Origin: Chamaecrista fasciculata
Taxonomy: Eukaryota > Streptophyta > Magnoliopsida > Fabales > Fabaceae
DNA length: 64,000 nucleotides
Assembly: GCA_003254925.1 (NCBI GenBank)
Contig: QANZ01018265.1
Location: 207,453-271,452, forward strand
Direction: 5' to 3'
Made by a program: the position numbers and the translations under genes. This document shows, piece after piece, positions 13,758 to 26,654 of the stretch; the stretch's first letter is position 1; each line of letters starts with the position of its first letter. A model generated the notes under the pieces. That model ran no database searches, was not told the DNA's origin, and was given only the letters and a program-made list of their open reading frames with translations.

Positions 13758-15240
13758 GATCTTAAAATCCTCCCTAGTTATGATGTGATCATGCAAATAA
13801 GGATCTCTGCCATAAAAAGGCACAAATAAAGAATGGTTCAAAAGACAGTATAGATTTCTAAATCCCTTATAGCTTTCAATTAAGCAAGAAAAAGAAAAGC
13901 AAAGCAGCAAAGAATAAATCAAGAAATGAAAAATAAGACCAGCATGTATCAACAAAAGAAATGGTTTTCCGTCAAGGTCTAACATTCACCCTTAAGTAAG
14001 GAGAAACCAACAGAAGATCCCAAGAAAGCCAGAAACATAAAAAATCCAGTAAATTTCCACACTTGACAAGGAAAGCAACTATAAATATCACATAGCAGAC
14101 ATGTACATTTACAATATCTGACAGGTAGATACGCACTGCTCTGAAGGATTTTGCAGCTAATTGGTAATCACATGCATAAAGATGATCTTTAAAAAGGGCT
14201 TCATTTATTAATTAATAAACTCAAAATCCAATTTCCACATGATGATTTCATCAGAATTCAGAGACATAGTCATACATCAATAGAGAAGTTTGTTAGCCCG
14301 ATTTGAAGCATTACAAATTGAAAAATCTGGTCCCAAATAACAAATGTATGCCTTCATTCTTTCGGGGGGAAAAGCAAATCATTTAAAATTATTTGGGGTT
14401 TATAACAGACAAAAGCTTTTCTAACCCAATTGAATTGGGGTTTTCTTATTAATTTCAAATCAACCAGTTGAAAATTTTCCAGGTTTTACTTTTTCAATGA
14501 CATAGTACAAAGAACTCTAACACAGCCTACCACAGGGGAAAAAACTTAACATTAGATTAGTAGCCAAAGATTAACTTGTACCTCAACAAAAATTATTATC
14601 TAGTTCTAGTACATGCAAAAGCAAGATTAGGTTAAATAGGAAAAGAAAAAACATGAATGACGGATTTACGGAAAGTGATGAATCGAGTAAACATAAACAA
14701 GATAAGCTTCAAAACACACTGCATCCCTGGAAGATCCAAAATAAACAATGAAAGAAGTAAGCTTGAAGTTGAAAAGAACTCGTAATAATCCGAATCGATA
14801 ATACCAGTTTTAACTTTGAAAAAACATAAATTGAAACATGACGAATGAAACGAAAACTCTAATCTGAATTCAATCAAAAGAAGAATGAAAAAGACTACTA
14901 ACCAGCTAAAATGAGACGGACTTGATTGGCATCTCTAGCACGACATTCAATAAAATAGAATCTGCCGAAGTTCTCAAATAAGAACTCTAAAACTAGCAAG
15001 ACTACTCATGGAGTTATCATTACAAGCAGATTCGTTGAAAACTATATAAAACTAGAGGCAAAAGCTATGATCTGACGAACATATGACGGATACCAAGATT
15101 ATGGAACATCGAGATTGAATGGATGAAGGATTGGAAAACGAGTTTGAACAGTGTGGGTTGTAAAAACAACTGGCCAAATGAAACAGAGGCGAAGTAGGGA
15201 TAGAGAGAGAGAGAAGCAAGAAGAAGCGTAAATAGATATT
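13758..15240 (-). other. Leader intron(s), 5' UTR and promoter of the AT-hook gene
   Basis: There is no coding beyond the open frame directly upstream of Met1. A GGCAG acceptor at 13807 suggests a 5'-UTR intron. The first exon probably lies around 15050-15240, where the sequence is less AT-rich and, on the minus strand, pyrimidine-rich (TCTCTCTC at about 15200). Exact exons need transcripts. Confidence 0.4.
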
Positions 15241-16230
15241 TGTCGATTGGCTCTTTTGGTCTTTGGCCTGTGACGAGTACAACCAAGAAATACAAATATA
15301 TATAAAAATAAAAAATGTATTTATATATCAAATTCAATAAGTATTAATTAAAATATTGTACAAATGTGTATATCAATTTGGTAATTTCTGCCACTGATGT
15401 GTATTTGTATGTGGTAAAATTAAGGAAGAGGAGGGCCAGTTTGGTAATTTGGGTGGTTAAAGTGTGAGCTAAATTGGTATACCAAAGCTGGGAATGTCAA
15501 CTCCAAAATCAAGAATGCATGGAATCTGTCTCCCAATAGCGAGACCTATAAACCAACAGTTCGTTGAAAAAAGAGACATTCTCTTCTTCTATAGCGTAGC
15601 AAGGCATTATGGACTAACGTTATTTTACAATAATCTTCGGATTGTAATGCTAATTTCTTCTTAATATATTCAGAGATATGATTATGCAAATATGTCTGCA
15701 GACTTGCAGTGTTGCTTTTGTTAAATAATAACGACTATAGGGGTGTTTGTGTTATTCTATTTTTTGCTTCATAATTCATGGAAACGAAAATTGAAAAAAA
15801 AAAATCCAACTTTATTTGTCATTTGCCAACCAAAGACTGAAACTTCACGGATAAGTATGAAAACTCTGATGAAATCTGATTTTGAAGTGAGTCACGTACG
15901 TACGGTATGTAATATTGGTCACTCTAATCTCATAGATTGATAGTCTACGTATATATAGTAGATTTGTTGTAGTTGTAGAAGGCGTAGTTTATTTTGAAGA
16001 GTAAATTTGATATTTGACCGTGAAAGTCGCAACAACATTTATCAGCTTAACTAAATTCGCCTAAAATATCTAATGCCAATTAATGCAATCCCTTCAATTC
16101 TCATGATGAAGCCTGAAGGCGTTTGTACCTTCATTGTCTCGTGATTGACCCATCCACGAATAGCGGTTGAAATTGATAATTCATAAAGAGAATAGCGCCA
16201 GTTAAACTGTAAAAATGGAGGATATATATA
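15241..16230. other. Intergenic, nothing recognised
   Basis: AT-rich sequence with scattered short ORFs and no motif, RNA gene or repeat terminus that could be recognised. Confidence 0.4.
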
Positions 16231-16735
16231 TAGGCTTAAGTGCACTTTTGGTCCCCTAACTTTTGCAAAGGTCTCAATTTGATCCCCTAACTTTTTTTGT
16301 TGCAATTTTGGTCCCCTAACTTTCGCAAAGGTCTCAATTTGGTCCTCTAACTTTTTTTGTTGCAATTTTGGTCCCCTAACTTTCGCAAAGGTCTCAATTT
16401 GGTCCCCTAACTTTCGCAAAGGTCTCAATTTGGTCCCCTTACTTTTTTGTTGCAATTTTGGTCCCCTAACTTTTGAAAACGTCTCACTGTTGGTCCCAAA
16501 AGCACTTTTTCAATCCATTATTTGTCGTTAGTGTCGGTCTGGCAAGCTGAGTTGGTTGATGACGTGACAAATATGGATGAAGTGGATTAAAAAAGGACCA
16601 TTATGCGGAGAAGTTTTCATGACTTGGAAGTGCACTTGGGACCAATAGTGAGACGTTTTCAAGAATTAGGGGACCAAAATTACAACAAAAAAAGTTAGGG
16701 GACCAAATTGAGACCTTTGCAAAAGTTAGGGGTAG
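16231..16735. repeat. Foldback element ('cttttggtcccctaac' family)
   Basis: The left arm begins GGCTTAAGTGCACTTTTGG and consists of six or more copies of a unit of about 35 bp, 'ttggtcccctaactttYgcaaaggtctcaa'. The right arm (about 16640-16735) is the inverse, 'gacgttttcaagaattaggggacc ...'. The right terminus is worn. It belongs to the same family as 2729-3151. The ORF at 16051-16455 is an artefact of the repeat. Confidence 0.65.
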
Positions 16736-17500
16736 TATTGTGCTTGGATGTTTCAGTGTACTGTACTGTACTGGTAATGCCACTGACTAGTGATACAATA
16801 CATCATAATATTTCCACCATTCATTCATTCTTCCATTCATTTGTTCCAGGCTGGCTACGGAAATCCAACACGCAAATTTATTTATGGTCCATTTCACAAT
16901 TTCAAAACAATTTTGTGCCCTTTGTATATTTTGCTTCAGACATTAATCCACTTGATATATCACGTGATATATATCTGCTTAATTCTCCACCAGCATATAC
17001 TCACTCTGTATTCAACTAACAAACAATAATTTAAAGGGAAAAAGTGGCATTATCCAAGCAACTTGTTTGCTTAAGCTTTTTAGAGGGCAATATATAGATT
17101 ATAATTCATTTATTTTTTGTTTTTAAATTATTGGCATCGATGTGTTAAATAAGGCGTTTGACCAAAGTTTAAAGAAATTTTTTTATTTTTCAATCACAGT
17201 GGAAACCTGTTTTTGCCGCATAAATGAAATAGAAAACTAAAAATGTTTCAACTTAAAACAAAAGTAAAATATTTTATAAAGTAATATATATATATAAGTT
17301 ATTGCTTAAAAAAATTATATATAATTTACTTTTCCAAAAACATTATAGACCATTTAAAAAAAAAGGAACATTTTTCTATAATTTTTAGGGATGTGAACTA
17401 AACTTAAAATTGAGTATGGGAGAAAAAACAAAATCAATAAAGATATTAGTAGGAAAGGCTTTCTTTCAAGTGACAATTGGTCAAGATAAATTATTTGGAC

Positions 17501-17686
17501 CAATAAGTATTTGATGTAGTGGTTAGCGAGCTACATTATAGGTTAGAGGACTCAGATTCGATCCTTAGAGTCGACATTATTAGAAGGGCTCAACCGATTT
17601 GTCTTTGTAGCCCAAATAAGATTAGTCTTTACTTAGACCGTTATAAGGTAGGCGGGAAAAACCCGTAACATTATCGAATAAAAAAA
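17501..17686 (+). mobile_element. tRNA-derived SINE with A-tail and 10-bp target duplication
   Basis: GTAGTGGTTAGCGAGCTAC resembles a pol III box A and GATTCGATCCTT a box B, about 30 bp apart. A tRNA-unrelated body ends in AATAAAAAAAAA. The flanks aattatttgg (17491-17500) and aattacttgg (17687-17696) match at 9 of 10 bases, as expected of target-primed insertion. Confidence 0.68.
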
Positions 17687-17696
17687 AATTACTTGG

Positions 17697-18860
17697 CAAT
17701 ATGGTTGTATTACGAGTTAATGGTATTCTCAGTATTTGTTAAGAAATTTAGGACATGCTGAGAGTAATTTTTTTTGTTACAGCTAAGAGTAATATTTAAT
17801 GTAAAACTTTGTTAGTTTCATAGAATTTTGTAGGATTTTGTTTGGCCTGAATAGAATTTTGTAGGATGCTAATCACTAGTTTTGCTTATTTTGTATGATA
17901 GTTTCATATATTTTAAATTATAAAATGAATTGTCAAATTATATCATTATAAATAGATACTTTTAGTATGTTTTAAACCATATGTATACATTACGATAGAT
18001 ATAGTGATATACATAGGGACTTGATTGCATTTAATTAGATCTGCTTAACCAAATTATTGTCTCTTAACAGTCGATAACTACGTGGAAAGAAAAATGTGGC
18101 TCTCCGTCCATGGATGAAGTGCGTTTTTACGGTGAACTTAGAATTTTGGGCATTCATATTTCAATTTCATAACCAACGCCCAGGATCGTCAATTTTTGGC
18201 AAGCCATCAGATTGAAGCAAGTTTTTATTAGATTTTTTTTGAACCAAGAATATATGATAAGATGATAAAGCTTGAAGCACACATCTTAATTAACATTTAA
18301 CAACAATTCACACCTCTCGCATAAAATCGAGTTTGCTTTCCTTTTAAACCCAAGCACAGAACAGTATAACGAAAAAGGCAATAGTGTGTTTCACTATTTA
18401 TCTAATTTTCTTCTTCTGATTTTTATATTTTCTGCGTATTGCGTAGTTGAGGTGAGGTTAGAAACTTAGAATCTCTACTACTCTTTCTCCCCAATTAATA
18501 AAACTCTTGAAAAGACTTGGAGGTTCCATTTGTTAACCCCTTTCACGTTTGGCACTTGTTTCTTTCTTTCTATCTTTCTTCTCAATCATACTTTTTCCAT
18601 TCTTCCTCTCTTTGTCTCTCTATTAATTCCCACTACTCATTCTGCTGCAAAAGCGATATATACTCCTCTTTCTCTTTCTATCTCTACAATTACCCTTGTG
18701 TTGTGCTTCCTCATTCCAAAACCTTTCTTTTCGTTCCCACACCGTAAAGCTCCACTCTTCCCTTTTTTCTCTCCGATTCTTTAATTCCCGTGTTCTAGGT
18801 TTTTCTCTCCTCACACAATCTCCTTGGTCCCCTCAATTACCTACCTCTAGGGTTCCCGCC
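17697..18860 (+). other. Promoter and pyrimidine-rich 5' UTR of the ARIADNE gene
   Basis: No gene is present. From about 18480 the plus strand becomes strongly CT-rich (TTTCTTTCTTTCTATCTTTC near 18555-18580 and more to 18800), a common feature of plant leaders and core promoters. The ATG at 18861 follows 'ttcccgcc', a good plant initiation context. Confidence 0.5.
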
Positions 18861-21800
18861 ATGGACTCCGAGGATGATATGCATGATGCCAACGATGTCG
18901 AGTCCCTTGATGATGATTTCTACAGCGGTGAGACCGAGGAAGCGCCTATGGATTACTACAGCGACTGCGATGATGATGGTGATGATTATTTTGATGATGC
19001 TGATGAATCCGATAAGATTGAGTCTCGTCGCCCCGAGGTCAGTCCCCTTCTCAATTTTGTCCCTTTTCTGCCTTTGGACTTCTCAATTGTTTTTGACTTC
19101 AATGTTGAGCTGGGAATGTTGCCTCTGGCTAATTGTAATTGGTCTCCTGCTGGAATTACTTTGATGTTATCAATTATCATCTGAGCTTGATAACTGTATT
19201 AATTTGTAAAATCTAGTTGATATTTGGGGAGGAGTTAGTTGGGTCGAAATTTTAAATGGTTAAGGTGATTTCTCCGCTCCCTCCCCCCTTTGTTGTTGTT
19301 GATCACTCTTTTCTTTATTTTTTCTCCCTTCCATGTCGCTTCGATATAGGTGCTAAGATTTCCAGTTTTAAGACCTATGCCGTTGGTTGTTCGTTTGTGT
19401 TTTCTGATATTTTTTGTTTTCCTGTATGGCTTTTAGCAAAATTTTACCATCTTGAGGGAATCAGATATTCAGCAACGGCAGGAGGATGATATCACGAGAG
19501 TAGCTAGTGTTCTTTATATATCACGAGTTGCTGCTAGTATCTTACTTCGTTACTATAAATGGTAAATTTATAACTTTTAAGTCCTTTTACTAGTTGATAT
19601 GTCTTCTCATATTGTATGCTAATTACGATATTATCATAAGATGTATTAAATATCCTACATTCTTGAAGCTACATTGTATAATACGACTCATGTGTGAAAG
19701 AAGAGTTCATATTGCAGGAATGTCAGCGAAGTGCATGAAGCATGGTTTAATAATGAAGAGCATGTCAGAAAAACAGTTGGCTTGTTGGATAAGCCAGTTG
19801 TCCAGTTTCCTAATGCTAGGGAGGTGAGGGATTTTTTTAATTTGGTCAGTAACTTTAAAGCTCTTCTGAAGCTTGTGCTCCATTTTTATCTCACTGTTTG
19901 TCCTTCTTTGGCCAGCTTACTTGTGGCATCTGTTTTGAAACATATCCTCGTTCACGGATTGAATCTGCTGCCTGTGGTCATCCCTATTGCATCTCATGTT
20001 GGGAAGGTTTGTATTTTTGTTTTTTGTGCTACTAGTTACTTTGTTAATCTCTGATCTCTGGACATGATTTCAAAATCATTCATTTTAATTTTGCTAATAA
20101 GCCCTTTCAATTTCCATTATTCCTACCTATTTTGATATGTAGCTAACTATTGATGCTTCAAGGCATAAGTTTTCTCAATCTGTCCAATCTAATTATTCAG
20201 ATGTTCTAAGTTATTACTTAGAACTTATGCTTCTCCGTCCTTTTCTACTTGCTAGGATATATTGGCACATCCATTAACGATGGTCCTGGTTGTTTGATGC
20301 TGAGGTGTCCTGATCCCTCTTGTGGTGCTGCTGTTGGTCAGAATATGATTAACCTGTTAGCATCTGATGAGGATAAGCAGAAGTATTCTCGTTATCTTCT
20401 TAGATCCTATATCGAAGACAACAAGAAGGTATATACTGTAGTGGATATTGAATCTAGACTTTGACAGTGATAACAAAGAAATATTTACATCTGACTTTAT
20501 ACTGCCTATTGAATGGTGGATTTGATTGCGAGTCACAGTTATAATTCTTGGGTAGACTGGGATATAAATTCCTATTTTGTGTATGGATGCTAATTGTAAC
20601 TGTAATAATAATCTGCTCAACATTTTTAATCATTTCCTTAACTTCTTCAGACCAAGTGGTGTCCCGCTCCTGGTTGTGAATATGCAGTTACATTTGATGC
20701 TGGTAGTGGTAACTATGATGTTTCTTGCTTCTGTTCATACTGCTTTTGCTGGAATGTAAGTTGTCTTGGGATTGTTTCAAATTATAATAATACTGCATTT
20801 CAGATTATCATTCTTTTGACGTGCTGACTGATATTTGCTTTGGATCTTTAGTGCACCGAGGAGGCACACCGTCCAGTGGACTGTGGCACCGTGTCAAAGT
20901 GGATTTTGAAGAATAGTGCAGAGTCTGAAAACATGAACTGGTAGATAATATATCATGATGATACTTCTAAACTGTGAAAGATACCCAATCTCTTACCTTA
21001 AGCATGCCATGACTACATTCTCTTATGTTTTGTGCTTGTTCCTTAAGTATTTTCATGTATTGCACTTCACTAAACTCTGAAAGATACCTAATCTTTTTGT
21101 TGACAACTATAATTGATGACTTCCAGGATACTTGCCAACTCCAAGCCTTGTCCCAAGTGCAAGCGACCAATAGAAAAAAACCAGGGTTGCATGCACATGA
21201 CATGTACGCCCCCTTGTAAATTTGAATTTTGCTGGTATGTCTTTTTTTCCACTGCATTTTTCCCTTGATAAAAAAAAATTATTGTGGAATTTAAGTAATA
21301 TGGGGGTTGAATTTTGGATTGGGAATGAATAAATGATTTCTCTTTCTTTTTCCCTGGTGCAATTAACATCTTTCTATTTTGATTTTCAGATAATTTAAAT
21401 TTACGCTATTGTCAACTGAATTTAATGTTTGTTTTTCATAGGCTATGCCTTGGTGCATGGTCTGACCATGGTGAAAGGACTGGTGGTTTCTATGCTTGCA
21501 ATCGTTATGAGGCAGCTAAACAAGAGGGAGTGGTAAGGAACATAATGTTAACTTTTGATTCAGTATCCGTGATTCTTAGCCCAGTATTTTCTTTCATCTA
21601 TTTGGATAGGTACATTTTTATTGAACCAATTTCATACTTTTGCTTATAGTATGATGATGCTGAAAGACGAAGAGAAATGGCAAAGAATTCATTGGAGAGA
21701 TACACACATTATTACGAACGGTGGGCCAGCAATCAATCTGTATGTGCCCCTGCAGACTCAATCTGTACAGTGATGATTTCTGAATTTTTTATTAGTTTTA

Positions 21801-24245
21801 AATGTTGGATACTCCTTATTGATATCATTATGTGCAATCTCTGTTTCTTGTCTGGCAGTCTAGGCAAAAAGCTCTTGCAGATCTACATCAGATGCAGACT
21901 GTGCATGTAAGTTACATCTACGTTGGCAATCCTTTTTTTTTTTTGCCTAAATTTTTATTTGTAGCTTGTGAGTAATTGTGACCGGTGACAGTACAATTAC
22001 TTTGAGTTTAACCTAATTGTTCTTTTAAAGTTTGAAAGCATTTTGGAGGAAATTCTATAATGCCTAATATATGCTAGTATGATAATTTGGGGATATAAAT
22101 TGGAATTACTCTGTACAATTGTATGTAATTGAACTGCAAAAGCTTTGGTCAAAAAAAAAAAAAAAAGAACTGCAAAAGCCGTCCTGTGTAGCAGATTTTC
22201 CATTTGGTCGTTTAAAGATTGTCAGATATAGTAACCACCCAAACTTTTAGCTCTCTTCGTATCATAGATCTGTATTTTATAATATTTTTGTTTTGATTAC
22301 AAGAGGTTTTTTATTTTTTTTCTTTGGTATCTAACTGTGAAACTGCTTTGAGGCTTTTAAAGTAAAACAATAGTCAAAGATGCTTTTTCCTTGATTCCTC
22401 TAGTATTTTTTTTTTATTTTCTAATTAATGTAGAGCTCAGTAAGTTTTGGTGGAAGCCTTGAAACCTTATAATTGCTTTTTAATTCTTCTGATTTTACCA
22501 GATTGAGAAGCTTAGTGACACACAGTGCCAACCTGAGTCACAGCTTAAGTTCATAACTGAGGCCTGGCTACAGGTAAATAATTGCTTCACCCAAATATTT
22601 AAACTTTCACTTTCTATCATGGATTGTGAAGTTTTTGTATTTTTTGCTTGGAGAGTCGAAGAGTATCTACTTGTTCACAGAATTCCCCTCCCCCTTTTCT
22701 CCCCTCCACACACACACCCTCCTCCCCCAAATTTCATTGAATTATTTTTTGAAGCTACAAGAGTATTTTGGGCTTCTGATGATTTTATTGGTGGATTTTA
22801 GCTGGGGAGGTTTTGCTATAGCAGTGACAATTTAATGACCTTTTGAAGGTGAATTGGAAGGCTTCCTAATTCCTATTCATGTTTGCAGATAGTTGAATGC
22901 AGGCGAGTGCTGAAGTGGACATATGCATATGGGTACTATTTACCAGAGCATGAGCATGCGAAGAAACAGTTCTTTGAGTACTTACAAGGTCAAATATGTC
23001 AACCTGAGTGCCTGACCTTCATTATAACTGTAATATTTGTTGTGGTTCCAACTCAAATAATACTTCTATCCTTTTACTTTCAGGTGAGGCAGAATCTGGT
23101 TTGGAGAGACTTCATCAATGTGCTGAAAAGGAATTGCAGCAGTATCTCAATGCTGATGGCCCATCTAAAGAATTTAATGACTTCCGCACAAAGCTAGCTG
23201 GACTGACCAGGTAATCTTTGCTTCATGTTTTATTGACCACTGCCATTTGCTGCGCTCTTTTGCCCATATCTATTTATTTTTTGTTCTGATTAGAGTTCAG
23301 TTATTTTTTATTCACTTACAATTGGCTGTGCATTCCTTTAGGGGTTATGGGAAGGAATCAATGTTAAGTGAGAAGGTTTTTTTTTGGTGGGGGTTATAAA
23401 TTTGATTATGACTTCCCTTCTCTTTGATTCACTAATTATGATTAAATAATTGAAAATGATCAATTACTGCACTCGCTTTCAAATTTACCTTGGTTAAAAT
23501 GAATAATTTGGCGGTTTAGTTGTTAAAATTATAGTCTCCGGAAATAATAAAGAACATTATATTGAATTTTTTAATTTCTCCTCCATAAACCCCAAATTAT
23601 GTGAACATAGGAACACGAAGGCTGGAAGGTTCGGAGAGTTGCAGAGGTTTAGCTGATTAACCTTCATGCGTTCTCCTTCCTTTATATGCATACAAATGTC
23701 TTTAGCTTCTTTGGGAAAAAAAATTCTATTGGACATCTTTTTAACAGAAAATCTACTATCATATGTGGAGCTGTCCGATTGTGGCATTCATGGTAGACGC
23801 ATACACCTATATGATGTGTTAAAATGAATTCTCATGTCTATATTTTTCTTTTTGGGCATCATCTTGATTTCAGGTCATCATTTCCTTTCAAGTTTTCATG
23901 TTTGTTCTCGCATTTCTAATTATGTCATTTGAAGTGTCATGCTGAAATGGAAGGGCCTAGATCTTATTTGTTCTCTGTTTTGGCAGTGTGACTAGAAACT
24001 ACTTTGAGAATTTGGTTAGGGCATTAGAGAATGGCTTATCTGACGTGGATAGTAATGGAGCTGCATCCAGTAAAGCAACTAGCTCAAAGAATGCTGCTGG
24101 TAGCAGCAAGGGGAGAGGTGGAAAAGGAAAGGGATCTATTCGAACCAAAATGACTGATGATTCTGGTTGGTTTTGTGAGCACTGTACCTATGCAAATGCT
24201 GCATCTGTTAACACATGCCAGATGTGCCATCAACAGCGTCGATGA
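18861..24245 (+). CDS. ARI8: ARIADNE-type RBR E3 ubiquitin ligase (ARI7/ARI8-like), complete, 15 exons
   Basis: RING-between-RING ligase; takes ubiquitin from an E2 onto its own cysteine before passing it to substrate. Exons: 18861-19037, 19437-19561, 19718-19823, 19916-20006, 20256-20428, 20651-20755, 20852-20940, 21127-21234, 21442-21532, 21650-21739, 21859-21906, 22502-22573, 22889-22988, 23084-23210, 23987-24245; all GT-AG, in phase, 586 residues. Order: acidic Asp-rich N-terminus (1-58), UBA-like segment (about 85-130), RING1 ([26 protein letters not shown]), IBR, and RING2 with [19 protein letters not shown], whose Cys310 is the expected catalytic residue. Then come the coiled Ariadne domain and a C-terminal RanBP2-type zinc finger ([10 protein letters not shown]...CQMC). 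All zinc ligands that I checked are present. ARI7 versus ARI8 cannot be separated by eye. Confidence 0.95.
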
Positions 24246-25516
24246 AAATACGGGTCCTCCATGGGAAATGCCTTTCTTAAGCTATGGCTTCCCTTTGAGG
24301 CTACTTACTAAGTGAATTGATGAACGAAGGGAAGGGGTTGAGTCTCGGTTGCAGAAGAATGTTGTCCCCCTTGGACTTCTATTGAGTACGACCCAATTTC
24401 ATGTATATAGTGTTTGTTCTATTTTATATTTTAGGTATGGGGTTTCTGCAACAGGTTTTATAACCGACTATCTTGTACAACACATGCTGGAGATGAACAC
24501 AAAATTGCCTGTTTGTGTCCTCATTTCTTTTAGCAAATCCATCTGCAGCTTCTGTAAGATATTGGCTTCATAATTCAGGTTATGTAAAAGCAAAAGGGGT
24601 TGGATTCTTTTCTATATCATGCTGAATGACTATGAAAGTAGTAACTATACCATTATACAATTAGCACTTGCAGGTCTATAGTACCTTTATATTGTGGCTG
24701 ACTTGAGGAGTCTGGCAGTGGCGGCAGGCTTAAGAAAATGTGACTTAAGGTTGAAGCTTCATTTCTACGATGAACTTGTTCCATCCTAGCTTTCCTAGGT
24801 TATGATATTCCTGTAGTAAGTTAGAATTCTGGTGGAGTAAGAGTAAGAAATATGTAAAGTGTGTTATAGACGTTACTTGGCGTCCTATTTATAGAGCTTG
24901 GGGGTGAGGACCATGGGGGGTCTAGGTGGTCTCCCTATACTGCTAGGGGGTAGGGTTGTTATATTCTAATACTCTTGATAGTGACATTTGGTGGATCAAT
25001 GAGTCCGGTCGACATAAGTGGGATTTTGAGAGAGGTGGGATTTTGAGAGAGGTTGTGGTCATTGTGGCAGATCGTAATCTACCGTATCAATATTATTTAA
25101 TATCAATTTTAAAAACATAAACAACAATAAAATTAATAAAACAAGATCAATAAATCAATAGAACTATTATATAAATTTATATAAAAGTTTTGATATATAA
25201 ATTATATATCAAGCTTATAATATTCGAGTTTAAATAAGATTATATATGAAAGTAAGTCTCTCACTTTCATTGCATTGCTATGGATTGTCCCAAGAAAATA
25301 ATAGAGCTCTTCCAGACACTTGTAACTCAAAATGATGTATTTATATCATTTGTGAGTGTAGCCAAATTCTCGAGAGGAAATGTATGATTTTCCAATGCAA
25401 TTAATTAATCTTTGGAATAATCAAAATATATGAATTAATTTTTGAAATATTATAATTGTCAATGATTTGATCTTTAAGTTACATTTATGAACTAAAAAAT
25501 ATAAATTTAGTAGAAA
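24246..25516 (+). other. ARIADNE 3' UTR, then unassigned intergenic DNA up to the gap
   Basis: The first 400-600 bp probably carry the 3' UTR and polyadenylation site. Around 24890-25070 there is an odd G-rich stretch ('gtgaggaccatggggggtct', then a 21-bp repeat of 'gtgggattttgagagag') that looks like a transposon fragment but has no clear ends. AT-rich sequence follows to the Ns. Confidence 0.4.
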
Positions 25517-25767
25517 NNNNNNNNNNNNNNNNNNNNNNNNNNNNNNNNNNNNNNNNNNNNNNNNNNNNNNNNNNNNNNNNNNNNNNNNNNNNNNNNNNNN
25601 NNNNNNNNNNNNNNNNNNNNNNNNNNNNNNNNNNNNNNNNNNNNNNNNNNNNNNNNNNNNNNNNNNNNNNNNNNNNNNNNNNNNNNNNNNNNNNNNNNNN
25701 NNNNNNNNNNNNNNNNNNNNNNNNNNNNNNNNNNNNNNNNNNNNNNNNNNNNNNNNNNNNNNNNNNN
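25517..25767. other. Assembly gap (251 Ns)
   Basis: Run of N. Nothing can be said about its content or true length. The sequence on both sides is AT-rich and non-coding. Confidence 0.99.
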
Positions 25768-26654
25768 AATATTTTATTAATTATTATAATTAAATAAATA
25801 TTTTATTAGACCTATTATATATATATGAGAACCCTAGTTTCTAAATAATGGCAGCCTCCCTCTTTCTTCTTTTGTATCAGAGTCTCTAAAATTACTTTTG
25901 CTATTCTGTATCCCTCTTTGTGTGACATTGAGGAAGATTTCGTTTAATCCTGTGAGAGTGCCGGTTTCTAATCAGTGGGATAACGGAATATCTCTTCAGG
26001 ACAGTGTCCTAAAGACGCGACTCGAAATTATCGTGAGAAATCCCCAACAAATGCATGAGATTTTGCTCTTGTTTGGTTCTTCCTCTCTCTAGATCTTGTC
26101 AGTTGCAGATTTTTTGCCCTCAATCTCTTTAATTCCATATAAGTAACTCTTAGTCTCCCTTACTTTTTTTCCATCATGGAGCACTCCATCTTAGAAATCT
26201 TCACTTTAGGCTTGATGCCCACTAGTTCTTTTCCCCACTATTATTATGTTAAAAAAGATTGCGCGCTAATTAGTTCTTCTATTTTGTGTGATTTGATGAT
26301 GATTTATTGTATATATTCTCTCCTCCTAGTTGCTTGGGGATAGGCTTTTTTCATCTTATCTTCTACCAACAAAATTGTTTTAAAACTCAATTTTAGAACG
26401 TAAAACAGGAAGAAGTTGTTTTTGACTCGACTAAATGTATTGGGACACATTCTTCGTAATACGTCCATTGGGTAGTGCAATAGTGCAGGAGAAGAAGTGA
26501 ATAATATTACCATTTTATCACATGTTTTGTCAAAAATAAAAAAACTCAAATTCAGAACATGTTTTCATTGTTCTAAATCTTTGATCTTTTGAAATATAAT
26601 TTTGTTTTTTGAATTTTAAAACGCATTAGAAAAAAATACGGCTATCTTAAAAGG
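25768..26654. other. Intergenic, nothing recognised
   Basis: AT-rich sequence with short ORFs only and no motif or repeat terminus identified. Confidence 0.35.

Noticed and set aside
16051..16455. 134-codon frame with [16 protein letters not shown] repeats as a repeat protein
   Set aside because: The peptide repeats come from the DNA repeats of a foldback element; no conserved protein is implied.
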